A stretch of DNA of 64,000 nt from Ochotona curzoniae (GCF_017591425.1 NW_024466459.1:2914001-2978000); one strand, 5' to 3'; numbered from the stretch's first letter, positions 48,585 to 62,800 are shown. Notes: generated by a model from the letters alone, not told the origin. Numbers and translations: made by a program.

Positions 48585-50507
48585 GAGCTGAGCCTTCCAC
48601 AAGCTCAGGACAATAGGCACAAGCTGGGAAAGGCCGTTTACTGGTGGTGGGGCAGTTTGGTGGGGTTTCAAGCACTCTAACCAAGTTTCAGCTGCGTTAG
48701 AAACCAGCAGAAAGGATAACTGACTAATGTGCAGGCTGAGAGCTCATGGAGGAAAGGCTGTTCTTTGAAAGCTGCAGGACCTGTTCTGGGTGGCACCTGT
48801 GTCTGTAAGTCCATGTTATCAAAGTCCCAGAGGGACCACATGGACAGTCACTATAGATGACTTGCAAAAAAAATTTTTAAATAAATTAAAGAGCTTGTTT
48901 TCTTAGATATTTTGAGCTGTTCCTAAGTAACAGCTACCACGACATCTCGATCCAGTCTCCTCTGTTACTTTACAACGTCTTCATGGAATGAAGAAGACAA
49001 AGAGGGGAAAACAACAACAAAAACCAGAGAGCAAACGACCATCACATTCTGGACATTACACAGACATCTTCACCCCCACGTTCTGTCTTTTTGTTCTCCC
49101 TTTTAGAAGCTTAGAAAGAACGAGCATCAGCTTTGCAAAACATCTGCTTAATGAGGTTCTGCCTTGAGACACAGAATGGGGAGAGCAGGGATTGGCTTCA
49201 ACATAGCTCAGCTTTGCCAAGACCTATGGCTTTAGGGAACATGCACGGTGCTGCCACCCTCCAAGGCTTTTATTTCATGGATGGAGATAATGATATTCAC
49301 TTGAGGGGCATATTATACCCTTCTGTTGCATATACAAACCAGCCTTAATGGATATTTTTTAAAACTTCCCACGGGGAAAATAGGCCATGTGAATATGTCA
49401 GGCATCCAGCTGTCACTTCCTCCTAGGGGAAAATAAATGAAAGAAACTAACAGCCCTACTTTATTGGAGTCAGCGACGACTCTCCCTGTTAAACGCTCTT
49501 AATGTACTGGTCTACAGGTTTGGCTTTGGGGTCTCTTCAAACCTACCAACCCTGGGAGGGGTGACACCTGTCAGGATCATAAGCCAGATGGCAGCAGTGA
49601 CTGAGCTTAAGACAGAGAAGAGAGAGACTCCCCTCTGATTCATTCTGTAACCAGTTCTAACTTCCATAATCCTACAGCTCATAGAGACTCAGCCAAGATT
49701 GTCAGTGAACAGCCCTTTTATCATCTAGGAAAATTAGTTTTCTGACCCTATGTCCTCTGGTTGACTTAGCCCATCAGAGAAAAATGTCAAAAACGAGGCA
49801 CCTCTTTTCCTTTATCTTTTAATCCTTATGACTTACTTTCTCAGTCCCTAAGGGAAGAGGATATGATATTTGGGGTGAATTACACTCAGCCGGATCAATT
49901 TTAAAAATCATATGGGTTCTACTTCCTTATACATATATCTCAGGGAATGTCTGAAAAATCTAGAAACAAACGAGAACTGTGATGATTATGGATTGGATGA
50001 AAAAAAGAATGGATGGGTGGGCATGTGCATGGATGGATGGAAGGTACAGCAATTTGTACCTGAAGAAGGGGGATACAGCTGTCCTGTTGTTAAATCCTCT
50101 TTAGAGTCAGCTAAGGCTGATGTCCCTAGCCTAAACCCGCAGGAGGCACAGGTACAGTGGCAAATACAAGCATTTCCCAGAACACAAAGTCACCTGAGTC
50201 TCCAACTCTCACGTTCACATTCATGAGGAACGTCTCAACAGTCATCTTTTGACGCCTGGTATCTGTGACTTGTCTGAGACCCCTAGAGCACCCTCACAGC
50301 TGTACACGGTATTCAAGATTTTTAAAAATAACAATAAAAAAAAACCCTAAGTAGGCGGTTGGTCTTTGAGCAAATGTCTTAATGGTGGGCCCCCAAATAG
50401 ATTTTTAAGAGACAAAACAACTTGTCATTTGTGCACAGTGAGAGTACAGATGGAGAATGAAGACTGGACTTTCCTGACAATGAAAGTAAGAGTGGACTGG
50501 GTTGAGT

Positions 50508-50668
50508 TCTGGCTGCTTTGCTTCCAATCTAGCCTCTGTTGATGCACCGGGGAGAACAGTAGATGGTTCATGTCCTTGGGTTCCCGTCACTCAAGTGGGA
50601 CACCCAGAGAGATCATGGCAAATATATGAGGAGTGAAGCATTGAGTAGATCTCTACCCCAACTTTTTA
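50508..50668 (+). repeat. CSINE, 3' part
   Basis: TGGCTGCTTTGCTTCCAATC, GGGAGAACAGTAGATGGTTC, CACTCAAGTGGGACACCC and GTAGATCTCTACCCCAAC. The 5' head is not clear. Confidence 0.65.
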
Positions 50669-52540
50669 AAGTTGATGACAGTAAATGAATAAACAAGTGG
50701 AGACAATATCAAAATCTTTAGTATAAGTCTTTCATTAGTATACTCTAAAGAACTAAATTTACAGACTGGACTGACCTTAAGGAAAAAAAAAAAAAAAGGA
50801 TGAAGTTACTCTTGACAAAAAAAAATCTACTTGATGCCTGTTGTTCTGTTTCTACTCAAATAAGGGGACCTTGTTGGTAAATAAGCTTTCCATGATAAAA
50901 TGAGAAAGTTAGCCTTTTAGCCAGACAAAATTTTAGTGGCAATTCAAAACAATGAGGGTTGATCCTTCATTAAAATATGATGATCAGACTGTGGAAGATA
51001 GACGTAAAAGTGCTTTATTTCCCAAAGTGCACCATGCTCTTCATGAAAACTTTTCAAAGGCAGGCCCCAGATCACCTAACAGGCATGCAGACCCAATTTC
51101 AATATGGTTTGTTCAGAAGTGAGGGGCAATGAGGTGGCCCCGTGTGGCCCCTATCTGAAAGCCTCCCTGTGGTGTCTTCCATGTTTGTATCCGGGTTTCA
51201 GTATCTGCAGGTGGCTTAGTCTCATCTGGCAGCTCCCAGCTAGCCTGTGCATAATTCGCCCAAATGGATGCAACAAGTCCATTAGAGACAAACCTTGGCG
51301 TGTCCCCCCTGGTTTATGATCAAATTCGCTTGCTGTTTGATCTCAGTGGCCCTGCAATCCTCCCTCTTTGATATACACAACGCTGGTGTCAGATAATAGC
51401 AGGAGGCATCTGGCGGCAGACAGGCCAGGGTCCTCTTGAAGAACAAATTTAGGCTTCCAATCCTTCAAGGAGCCAGAAAGGAAACAAGTCCCCAAACTCG
51501 ATTACAAGCTAAAAAAAAAATGTCCATACCGGGTGCAGTCAAGGCATATGAAGCAGCCTAGAGGTTCCCTGTGTGAAACCTGGTGTACCACCACCCTGTC
51601 CCCGTCAGGCCAGAGATGAATTAGTTCCTTGAACACCTGCCTCCCTTTGATCTTGGGTCCCTTGCATTTTTCATCGCAAAACGACTAGGAAGGACATATG
51701 ATAATGCCTTTCGTGTCACTACTCCAGGGGCTGTATTTTATAAATGTTCCATGTTAATGAGAATTACGAATGAAGAACTTATTTATTTTTAATCCTGAGA
51801 GCTGCTCAAACCCGCACTAATCTTCGCCAACCTCTGACTGAGGAGTCTCTGCACCCACCAAGAGGCAGAGCATGGCCCGTATCTCCTGTGCACCTTGGCA
51901 TCTGAAAGCTTCCCATGACTTTTGAGAACTTCTCCTTGGCTCCAAGCCCTTCTCTCATCACCTTCCAGCCTATTGCTCTTTTTCTCCCAGCAGAGTCCCT
52001 CTGGAATAAAGGCTTATTGCACATAGCACAACTGTGGCTAATTAATGAATTGTGTGATGATGGTGCTAAGCAAATCCTGAGCGGTGTCCACCACCTTGGG
52101 AACAGGCTTCTGTGGCTGGGGACAGATGTGCCTGTACGCCCTCAAGCTCAGTTTCTGTGTAATTTATGGAATGTGTGGGCACACCCCTATGCCTCAGGTA
52201 GTGCTGGAGCACAGCAGGTGCTCAGAGGCAGTTGAACCCAATGAACAAATAAATGAGCACACGGACATCAGTGCTGCAAAGGCCTTCATTGTTGTACCTT
52301 ACTCATGCCACATCTGTACAATGTTCCATCTTTGTTATTGGGGTGGGATTAGGGGACAAGGACCCCCCCATAGCCACTTAAATATGATAAATGAATTGCA
52401 TATAACATAAAAGTTTCTGTGTGTATTTTGCTATTTCATTCCTCCTAGAATAGCATTTATGGATATTTAGCAAGCAATGATTTGCTATGCCCCAGTGAGG
52501 GTCGTAAATTATTACAAGAAACACTTATTGTAACAAGATA

Positions 52541-52832
52541 TGTTTTGCAAGTGTTGTGGCACAGTGGGTTAAGTATCCTTTTGGGACATCTACATCCAAC
52601 ATATATGTTGGTTTGTGTATTAGCATCTCCACTTCCAATCTAACTTCCAGTAAACGTGCCTGGGAGGCTGCAGATGATGGCTCACATGCTTAGGACCCTG
52701 CCACCCATGCAGGAGGCCCAGACAGTATTCTGGGTTCCCAGATGTTGCAGGCATTTGCAGAATGAACCAGCAGGTCTTTTTTAATCTGCCACCCATCAAA
52801 CACCCCAGCTTTCTAGTAGAAGAAAACAAATA
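52541..52832 (+). repeat. CSINE, old copy
   Basis: CAAGTGTTGTGGCACAGTGG and GTTAAGTATCCTTTTGGGAC (head), CCACTTCCAATCTAACTTCC, GACCCTGCCACCCATGCAGG, GAATGAACCAGCAGGTC, then a degenerate tail. Confidence 0.87.
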
Positions 52833-55514
52833 ATGATTTTTCTTGCTCTCTCAGATCAGGATTCAGATGAACATCTAGATTAAAACTTCACTCAGTAAAG
52901 TGGCTGAGCAAGGCATCGGGGGATCTTCCTCATTCTGGGTCTGTAAGCAAAGCATTCAGTGTTCAATTCTAAGCAGTTGTACCTCCTACCACACCATGCA
53001 TGCTTGGGAGGCGGAGCCTGCATAACATGGAAGGCGTTTCACCGAAATCCTGAACAAGTCCAAGGCTGCAACAGAATGTTCTTTTCACTACACCATGTCC
53101 TTGGTGTAACAGTTAGTCTACATGTGTGGGTCTGCATCACACAGGAGCACCTCTACCCCAGACCACCCGCAGGTCAGGAAGGACCAAAGGCTACAGAGCT
53201 GACTGAAACAGAGGTGTGCATTATTCATTTGTTCTCAGGCTTGGGGGACGGAACAGCTCTCTATGGATGAAGGGGAGGCTTCATAAACATGTGCAAGCCT
53301 GTTGTCCTAAAACAGGATGTTTACACTCTCCAAAAGTTCACTGCAAATAGTAGTAAAAGATAGGCCAGTTTCCCAAGAACTTCCTGAAGCCCCTTTGCAT
53401 CTGGTTTACTCCCCCAGACCAGATCCTCAATTCTGAAATGCTCTCTGCAAAAGCCCTACAGATTAGCATCCTTGTAAGAGCAGAGAATGGTGACTACCTG
53501 TCTTAGCACCTACTTCTCATTCCCTCCAGAGCTGGCTGTTGTAGCTTTAACTGAGATTGGAAGTGAAAGCACACATTTCTCCTCTGGCTTGTAGCGAGTG
53601 TGGCTGTATGACAGATGAGATGAATGGAAATGGTAGATGGAATCTTCCAGAGAAGCTCTTAGAGGAAGGTCTCTCAGCTAGGATACATGTTTTTTTTTTC
53701 TTTCCTTTTTTTCTCAGCTCCCTAACTTGTTCATGGGCTTCCAAGTCTGTTTCAAGTTAACCCAGGATGGCTTAAGTATTTAACATCAGACAGCTATCCA
53801 CATGGTGAACAGGGTGGAAATGGCAATATTGTGAAGCAATCATCAACCAATTCAGTAAATTGCAGTTATGTCAAAAACTAGAACGAAAAGGAAAATCATG
53901 TGACAGAATTAATTTTAGTAATATATGCACAAGTACCTAGCATGTGATGCACAGTTCAAAAACCACCATCTTTTATCCAGATTTCTCATTCTGAGATGTA
54001 TTTTGTTAGGCTATTTTGTTTGGGGAGGTAACAATATGGAAACCTACCATCATGAAAAATGAGAAATGCACATGGAAATGAAGTGGCTAGGTCAGGGGAC
54101 TGGCTTGGACAGAGCCACGCTTCTGTCAAGTTTATGTCCATCTGGAATTTCAGCATATAGCTTTCCTTGGAAACCAGATCTTTGTAGATGCAATTGTTTA
54201 TATTAAGATGATGTCAGGCCAGCAGGTCATTAATCCAAGGGCTGGAACCTCTCCTTTCGAGAGAGGATGCCCAGCGACAGCCACGTAATGACAGAGACTG
54301 GAGTGATGGAGCTGCCATTAAAAGAATGCCAAGAATTGTGGTGATCCACCAAAAGCCTGAAAAGGCAAGGAAGGACTCTTTCCCCAGTGTTTGAGAGGAA
54401 TCATGGCTTTGAAGATTCCCTTAACTCCAGATGTGTAATCTCAGGGTTATGAGAGAATCAGTCTCTCATTTTAGCCTGCCAGTCATGGCAATTTGCTCCA
54501 GCAGTCCCAGGAAATGGCGAGTGCTTAAAAACAGATTCTCAGTGGTAAAATAGCACTGACTAATGAATGTATTTGTGACGTGCAGATTCAGCTTTGTGTA
54601 TGTGAAAAACACCACCTGTTTGGTAACTTGCTTTGCATTTGACCTCTAGCTTTTGCTGCTGAGAACTACTTCTGTGGTGTTCTTGACTTAGCTTTTAGGA
54701 GTTTACTCCAAGCTTCTGGCTGAGAACTCCAATTAGAGGTCATTGCTCCACTACATCTGCTGATGATGTACTAGTTAGGTGAGAAAAGTTGGCTGGTATA
54801 TGTCAAATACACCAATAAACACTTGCTAATTAGGTTTGGGTAAGAATTGATTTTAACCTGGAAATACAAGCAACCCTTGTTCAAAGTTACAACACATGCC
54901 AATTTGTATAATTCCAAGCTCAACGTTCTATTCTTCTGAAATTAACATAATCAGGGTTAGTATACTTATGTTCAGAATATCAAATGAATAAACATAACTT
55001 CATACATACTCCATAGTCTTACAAGTCTGTGATGCAGAAACCAAATTAGGATAATTTAAAAACAGAAAAGATAATTTCCTTTAACTGTCTGCAAGAGAAA
55101 AAAATGTTTTCTCCCACCAAAAAAATTCACAATACTCCAAATGAGACACTTATCTTCCGAGTTTCCACACAACTGAGCTAAAGACAAAAAATGTCCAAAA
55201 GGATGTTAAATTATACATATGAGTCTTGAATTTATATAACACGAGACATTCATAAATACAAAAATGTTCTCAATGTAAAACATTTATCTCAATAAACGCA
55301 GTAGTCTCCCAGAAGGCCACATACCTACTCTAAAAGGCTATAAAGCAATTCATGATTTTGCATGTGTCATATTTATGCTATCAATATCATATTTCTCCCC
55401 ATCAGAATGATCCCTAAAATTCGGTTATATGAAAGTACAAGTTACTCAAACAGTTCTTAGCATCTCTTGGGTGTTTAAAACACTTGCTATTTTTCTCCAC
55501 TCATACTGCTAGAC

Positions 55515-56516
55515 ATGTAATCAAAACACAAATAACAAACATAAAATGGGCCAATATTTGAACTGATAGTCCCCAGAGAAGATATCCAATGACCAATAAA
55601 TATATGAGAAGATGTTCAACCTCAAACAATAGTGTAAATTAAATCAAAGCCACGATGACAAGCCCAGTCGGATAGCTTGAGTGAAACCCTGTGGTGACAT
55701 GAGTTGAGGAAAGAGAAACCAGAGCTTCCAAGTCATGCTGATGAGACTGTATACTTCGTAGCAGAGACTCAAATACTTGGGCCATCTTCCACTGACTTCC
55801 AGGATGTGCCCTGGCAGGAAAATGGACCAGAAGTAGAAGAGCAGGAACTCCAAAGAAGCACTCTAATAGGGAATGTGGCATTCCAAGAAGCAACTTAAAA
55901 GCTGTGCCCAATACCCAACCCTAAACATAGCCTTTAAAATTTTCAGGAGCTTTTTGAAATACTCTCACAGATTATCATATGACACAGCAACTGCATGCCT
56001 AGAAAACATAAAGTTAAGTCCACATGACACCTATATGACTGTTCACACGGGCATTATGCCCAGGAGCCAAAAATTCTCTCAAGTACTGAATGAGTGTTGA
56101 AAAACATGGCTATTTCCATACAAGTGAATACTTTTCAGTCATTTAAAGTACCACATGCTGACAGATGTATAAATATTTGTGCATCTATACAAAATTACAG
56201 GTGACCTTGAAGACTAAGTAAAAGAAATCAGTCACAAAAGGATATATATATATAATATGCTATGCCATCTATTCGAAAGGCTCAGAACAGACAAACCCAA
56301 CAAAACTGGAGGGAGGTTAGTGGCTGCCAAGAGGTGGGACAATGGGGAAACGGAGAGTGACTGCTGGTGACTACGGAGGCTTTTTCAGGGGTGATGAAGA
56401 TATGCTAAAACTAGATTGTGATATCTGCATGACTGAATATTTTAAAACACCAAGAATTGAATACTTGAAGTGGGTAACACTTATGCTCTGTGAAATACCA
56501 ATTATCTATTAAATAT
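55515..56516 (+). mobile_element. old L1 ORF2-end and 3' UTR, interrupted by CSINE
   Basis: GAGAAGATATCCAATGACCA, ATGAGAAGATGTTCAACCTC and AAATCAAAGCCACGATGAC are the classic L1 ORF2 C-terminal stretch. After the CSINE it resumes with ATCATATGACACAGCAACTG, GTCACAAAAGGATATAT, TTAGTGGCTGCCAAGAGG and GAAGATATGCTAAAACTAGA. It is decayed and has no intact frame. Confidence 0.8.
55700..55907 (-). repeat. CSINE nested in L1
   Basis: CAAATACTTGGGCCATCTTC, GACTTCCAGGATGTGCCCTG, GGACCAGAAGTAGAAGAGCA, GAACTCCAAAGAAGCACTC, CAAGAAGCAACTTAAAAGC: an antisense old C-repeat lying between two adjoining pieces of one L1. Confidence 0.75.
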
Positions 56517-57404
56517 CAAATATCTATTACATTTTGGTTTGAGAATAATACATACCAGAGAGCCATCTTCTATCTAGCACCTCAGGTTTGATTTAAAAAT
56601 TAAACCCGACACATAGCACTTAGCACAGTTGAGTGTGTGTTTGAACTTTATTCTTTGTAATCAAAGAATAAAGGTACCGTAAAACCTTAAAAACCCCAAT
56701 AATGTGATGTTGTGATACAGTAAGAAATTTGGTTTCTGTCCCAGTACACATCTCGTAAAACTCTTATAATCTTCTGAGCAATGCAGATTCAAGCAGACTC
56801 TTTTGTCCACTATTTGATCTCCCATCTCAATTCCTATCACAGAGCCAGTCTTTCAATAATTCCTGGTGGGAAGAACATCACGTGTTCTAATGCGGTGGGT
56901 TTCCAGATGCAGACTGGTCACCAGAGACACCCAGTCATGACTGGAAGCCTGGAAGGTCCAGTCCCATCCCCTGCTCTCCAGGGGAAGCAAAGGGACTGGT
57001 CAATCATGTGTGCATGGTGAAGCTTCCACAAAATCCCCAGACTACATGGTCTGGAGCTGCGAGATCCCTGGATACCTGCAGGAGCTAGGAAACTGCTGTA
57101 CCTGTGGCAGGCTTGGAAGCTCCTCCCTTTCTCCCCATGTTCCTTGCCCTCCATTATCTGTCCCACCTACCTGTGCTTGTGGTCCAACAGCACACAAATT
57201 GTGGGCAACCTACTAGTGATTGACGTCTGAAGGAGGGGCAGTGTTGGACAGTGAGTCCTCTACCTGCGGTGTTTGATGCTGTCTGCAGATGGATGGCATT
57301 ACAACTGAACTGAATGATACGGACTCAGTTGGTGTCCTCTGGGGAAATGATCCTCCTTCTATTTGAGGGACCAGGGTTGCTGTGTTGAGCACATAGTAGA
57401 TGAA

Positions 57405-57700
57405 AACAATTTTTTATCCTACCATAAAAATTTTTATTTTCATTGACAATTTAAAAATATGAGTCAACATAAATCAACGTAGTTCCTATGAGAATTCCTT
57501 TAGCCTCAATTATGTGATGTTTCCCTCCTCCCTTCCCTACTCTTTCTCTTATCTCTTTCTCCCTTACACTTTTGGGGCTTCTGGTGACATTATTCAGACA
57601 CATTGGTCCATTTTTAACTGAGTTGGTGGGCTGTCTAAATCAATAGGATGTATTTATATAGCATGTAACTTAACCACACACTTTGTTAAAGAACTTTAGA
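57405..57700. repeat. possible LINE 3' end, antisense-like
   Basis: A/T-rich start (AAAAATTTTTATTTTCATTG) followed by a C/T-rich stretch (TTTCCCTCCTCCCTTCCC). This resembles reversed LINE 3' UTR structure, but no family landmark is clear. Confidence 0.25.
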
Positions 57701-58384
57701 AGGTGAAACCAGATGGACAGGATTGACCAATAATGGGCAATCAGGCAAAGTCAAAGTCCTGTTGTTTTCATTTTCCAGGATGTGGCTGGTCTCTCCTGTT
57801 TCTGCTTTGGCAGCTCTGTTCATTAAGCACTGTTCAATACAGATGCACATTTTCATCACTTTGTCCTACTCATTCATTCTCCTATGTCTGGACTTGCCTG
57901 CTACCTAATGGCAAAGTGCAAGCACCATAATCCAGTCTGCAACCCAGTGACTATCTTACAGTTCAATGAAATGACTTTAAACACACAGAAAAGAATAAAA
58001 AGTGTGAAGGAGGACACACAACTCACAAAATGTCTGTGGTTAAAAAGATAACTGAGTTATACAAATCAGAAGTCGGAATGCTCACTGTGCCCCAAGAAGA
58101 ACAGCAGAACGCAAGGCGGACAACCACAAGAACGTTGACCTGAGAGGCAGAAGCAGTGGCTCTAGCTCCCTCCGTGAGCTCTGTGTACCTTCACCTGCTC
58201 ATTCTCACCTGTACTTTCCAAACTTGGCTTTCAGAGTTTGAAGATTCACTTTTTTGTTATGTAAAACTTCAAGTGCAAAGGTTAGAGAGCAAAATGAATC
58301 TCCAAGGACTCATCATCAACTACTGAGTCTATTTCTCTTGGTGAGAATATACTGATATTGTCTCCTTCTCTGAAAGCTACTGAA

Positions 58385-58482
58385 TGCCACACATGGAGGC
58401 CACTGATTCAGTAGATCTGTAATAGAACTATAGGGATTGTTGGTCTTTTCTAAAAGTTGGACTTGGAACCACTGACCTAAAG
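58385..58482 (+). mobile_element. MER5A-like hAT fragment
   Basis: CATGGAGGCCACTGATTCAG, TAGATCTGTAATAGAACTAT and CTTGGAACCACTGACC follow the MER5A order ('gattcagtaggtctgg ... gaaccactg'). Confidence 0.45.
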
Positions 58483-59649
58483 GACTCCTTTCCTCTGCCT
58501 GAAATGCATAAAACACACAGAAGGCATGCTTTTGAAAAACTCAAAATGTATTTTACATGTTGTACATACAATTAACAGTACCTTGGGTCACTGAGGAAGA
58601 AGATCACAGTACTTGTTAAAGGCAGATAGCAAAGAAAGCAAAATTCTGCTCATTGCAGGCTTTGACAAAATCCTCAGCTTTCCAGAATTTAGAGACACAG
58701 ACTGTTGATCCTCCCAATTGCTTGCCTGGAGCCAGAGTTAAACCTTTTCCAAGTGGTGGTGGGGTACGTGCAAAATCCTGTATACCGTGCAAACTTCAAA
58801 TTTAATCCACATGAAGTGCACCTATGTATTGTGAGCTCAGCTGATGGAAATCAGGGCCAAGATGTAGATGCAATAGCTGGCCTAACATATACTGCCCCCT
58901 TGGAAGGTCCTGAGTAGGCACACACTTTTGTCTTAGTCTTATCTTTAAAAAAAATCACACCTCTATTACTCTCCTATTGCTCTTGTGTTACCATCTGAGC
59001 TTTCAACAGTGCTGTTGACAGAAGAATCCATCCAATTCCTCCAGGCAACTGCATTCAAAAACCTATTGTTCAATCTCTAGACTGAATCACAAACAGCCTT
59101 TAAAGGGAAAATTCCACTGTACATCACAGCCCTGAAATCACACAACCCCAACAACCTCCAAACGAAAGGAACTTGGGGGACCATATAACCACCCAAACTG
59201 AAGAAGTTTCATTTAGAACAACACTTTGAACTTCCTGGAGAGTGTGTGCCATTTAAATACATAACAACGTGTACTGAACAAAACATAAAACCAATCAGCC
59301 CCTGCACTTTAGGATCACACTTCATGAGTCCAAGGAAAACCAGGCTGATGGGAAGCAGTGAACAGCGCAGAGGGGCTAGAAACAGCAGCGAGAGCTCTAA
59401 GTGCATCCATGGAGGGGGCAGGGTGGCAGGGTCAGCACGTTGGTGAGGAATCAGACATTGCCACCAACGAACGTCTACAGCTGGGTGAACATTCATTAGG
59501 ATCAATACCAAGACACACAGGGGAGGGAGAGAACGACACAGTAACTCTTTTTAAGTACTAAACAGAGCACATTTTTCTTTAGACATTAGAGACTGAATAC
59601 ATTAACACGATGAGTCACTATCTCCTTTCCTGGAGAAGGATAAGACTTT

Positions 59650-59800
59650 TTTAAAAAAAAAATAATAATTTATTTTTATTTGAAAGGCAGAGTTTTACGG
59701 AGAAGCAGAGGTAGAGCAAGAAGGTCTTCCATCTGCTGGTTCACTTGGCCAGATGGCCACAAGCTGCCCAAAGCTTGGCAAGCTTTCAACAGGCCATTCA
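59650..59800 (-). repeat. CSINE, truncated
   Basis: TTATTTTTATTTGAAAGGCA, GAGCAAGAAGGTCTTCCATC and TGCTGGTTCACTTGGCCAGA are the antisense tail and 3' body. The rest is missing. Confidence 0.8.
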
Positions 59801-60439
59801 GAGCCTGTTTACGGCACATCTGCACTTCACTGATTGCATGTCTTTTTTTTCCCCCCAGAAAACTATAGAAATTGGAAAAGAGAATCATTTAACCCTAGAG
59901 TGATTTGTTAAAAGTAGAATTATTCCATGGTGTCTTAAGCACACTTTCCTCATTAAGATACTAACTGCTTAATTAACATTGCAATCTGAAAACCAACCCA
60001 TTAAATCGGCTTCGTTGGTTTGATATTGATTGAAATAATCTACATAAAAATTAATAAACATTTCAGGGAACATAACTCTTAGAAACAAAGTCTATTTATA
60101 CAAGTATTTTAAAATAACATTGAAGCAATCAGAATTCCTATTCATTAATCTTACAATCTAATGACTTTCCTTAAGCCTATATGTACATCCAAGGAAAGTG
60201 AATATTTTGAGAATAAGTAATAGCTGCATGAGAAATCTGACCACCAGCTATAGTCTGACCAGCGAAATGAAACTATCTCAGTGGGAGAAATGCATAGCCT
60301 TAGAGTCAGATCTCTCTACCAGGTGAACTCACCCTTGTTACTCACCTGGATTAGACATCTAACTTACTCCTCTAACTACATCCTGGTTGCCCATTGGTCG
60401 CTTTCTTTCATTATGGGGAACGGTGTAATTTTGGTCTCT

Positions 60440-60545
60440 GTTGGTCTGACAGGTATTTGCCGAGTGCCTACCATGCATCAGGTGCATGGTGACACGCTAG
60501 TCAATCGCCAATGAGAACACTGAACTCACACTTTCATTTTACTGG
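60440..60545 (+). repeat. L2/MIR-type fragment
   Basis: ACAGGTATTTGCCGAGTGCC and TACCATGCATCAGGTGCATG match the ubiquitous 'aatatttattgagcacctactatgtgccaggcac' 3' end. I cannot decide between families. Confidence 0.45.
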
Positions 60546-61139
60546 AGAATCAAAAAAAAAAAAAGTGTATACTGTTATACTTCACACGACACCATAGTGG
60601 ATGACGGTGCACAGCAGGTTAAATGTTAAGTGGATGAATGAGTTCCTGAAAGACACAGAGTGATTCTGGACCTTGAACTGCTGTGGGTTCTCCTCTTACA
60701 ATACAATTCAACCATACTGCTGGCATGCTCTCTTTCTCTCTCTAAACAACCCACATTTATTCAAATGGCCTCTGGGGACCTGGTGCTATGCTCATAGTAG
60801 TCTCTACTGTGCGAAGACCACTGATGAAGCTCCTTGTGCACTTGGGAGCAACGGGGGCCTAGGGACCTATAGCTTAGACATCTCACCTGCTAATTTTCTG
60901 AGAATTTTGCAGAGAATGAAAGGCCCAGAGGCTCTTGGTGAGCTAGAGAAATCCAAAAACAGCACAGATTTTTCTGGGTCAATTGTGGAGGAGAGAATTT
61001 ATCAGAAGTGAGCATTTCATCTCCCTGTTTCATTTGTCCATTGTTCTGCTTCAAATAACACATCAGCAAAGCTGGAGAAGTTTTAAAGAAAACATACATA
61101 TTTTGGCTCATGGCTCTAGTAGAAGAGGGAAGAGAGCTA

Positions 61140-61420
61140 GGTCTAGTGATGGCCTGCCTGCTGGAAGAATCCAGAGGGTGTGTGTGTGTAAGAACACCAG
61201 GAGTCAATCACAGCATTCCACCCTGCTGACCATATCTAATCCCACTACTTCCAAAGGCCCCACCTCTGGACACCAGAGTCAGATGATGTTTCCATCTTCT
61301 TAATGCCTCACTATGGGGATTTCATTCCAACATAATTCCTTGGGAGGCACATACAAACCATTTCCAGACCTCAACACTTCATCATGTTTGCTAAGAACAC
61401 ATACGATTATTTCCAAAGGC
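61140..61420 (-). mobile_element. MaLR-like LTR, antisense, diverged
   Basis: AATCCCACTACTTCCAAAGG, CCCCACCTCTGGACACCAGA, GGGGATTTCATTCCAACATA and GGGAGGCACATACAAACCAT read as the reverse complement of the MaLR-type promoter half ('ggtggggcctttgggaggtgatt'). Confidence 0.5.
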
Positions 61421-62337
61421 TGCACGAATACAGAAGTGTGGCAGGAGTTGAGCTGCGTGACTCACTGCCTAGGATCCTCCAAACTGCAGGATGGCAGGAT
61501 CACATTGTGCCAGGACCTTTCTGCCTGCCTGGGAAGGTGCTGCCCTCTTTCTGAATGGCCCATGTCACAGGTGATACACCTACATATCTTCTCAGGGGTA
61601 GCTAAAGTAGAATCCTGAGAGTATCAGAATTGTAGCAATTACAATATTTTCCAAGTTTTAGAATCTAAGCCAATTTTGATTTTTATTCTGAGAACTCAGG
61701 GGATGCATCTGGGCTTTATTTTAAAGAAATGAACCTGTGCATGTGGCTAAAATCAGCTCAGAGTCAAGACATGGCCTTTAAAAGGCAGCCGCTACTGGTA
61801 TGGCTAGGAAAGCCCCGATTTTAAGCAGTGTGGTGGTGAACTTGCACTTCATTCTGTGTACTATGGGAGTGAATTCAGCAAGCCAAGTCTAACACAGCAG
61901 AAAGACAGACAATTCCATTTCAACTCTGATTTACAATGAGTAAGGGGACAGGAGATAAGCTTGGTGACTGTCAACATTATTTTCATCGTAACAAAAGTCA
62001 CACAAGGTTAACCAAAACAACTGAGTGCAGCCTCCAAAACCCAAATTTTCTTTCAGAAGTTAATTCCTACAAAAACCCACAAATGTAGGATTTGCAAAAT
62101 GGTTTAAGAAACACTTTATTATGTCAGGAAGCTTCCCTGACTATGTGTCTCCCAGACGTCACCAGAGCCAAAGTAAAGCAAGTTATCATTTGGGATTATT
62201 ATCTGTTCTTTTCCCTTTGTGCACATTTTGGGAGAGCCTGCTTGTGCAAATGGTTCATGACACATGTTTTATTGGATCTTACCAAGGAGATGCAAAAAGC
62301 AACAGCAAGAGAAGGTGAGATTACTTGCCTGTCTGGG

Positions 62338-62800
62338 CAAACCTAGAGGACACTGTGTCAAGTGAAATAAGCCACACAGACAAGACAAATCCTGTGTGAT
62401 GCCACCTGTATGAGGCAAGAGTGGTGACATTCATGGAGAGAGAGAGAGCCGAACACGGGACACAGAGACCAGCATTCCCAGGGAAGAGGTGCTCAGGCTT
62501 GGAGGGAGAAAGCTGATGTGGGAGGTTGTCCCTGGGTCCAGGTCTACCTAGCCCATATAGGAGGCCATAGGCACATGGCACATTGTGTCCTTGACTAACT
62601 GAGACCCAAACATGGCTGTTAACTTGGCACGCAGTAAGAGCGATGGGCTGCGCTGTTTTCTGCTTCTTTCTGGGAGGATGAAGTTGTGCAGATGGATGCT
62701 GGCAATATTGCACAACAATGGGGATATGCTGAATGTGTCCCAAATGGCAAAAGTGGTCAATTTTATGTTACCTATATTTCACCAGGATAAAAAAAAAGGC
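62338..62800 (+). mobile_element. old L1 3' end
   Basis: GTCAAGTGAAATAAGCCACA, GTGATGCCACCTGTATGAGG, GACATTCATGGAGAGAGAG, CAATATTGCACAACAATGGG and TCAATTTTATGTTACCTATA, ending in CAGGATAAAAAAAA. This is the L1M-type 3' UTR, sense strand, with a G/A-rich insertion in the middle. Confidence 0.78.

Noticed and set aside
48585..50500. Possible extra gene in the repeat-poor stretch
   Set aside because: I found no long frame, no splice-flanked conserved peptide and no CpG-rich promoter-like segment.
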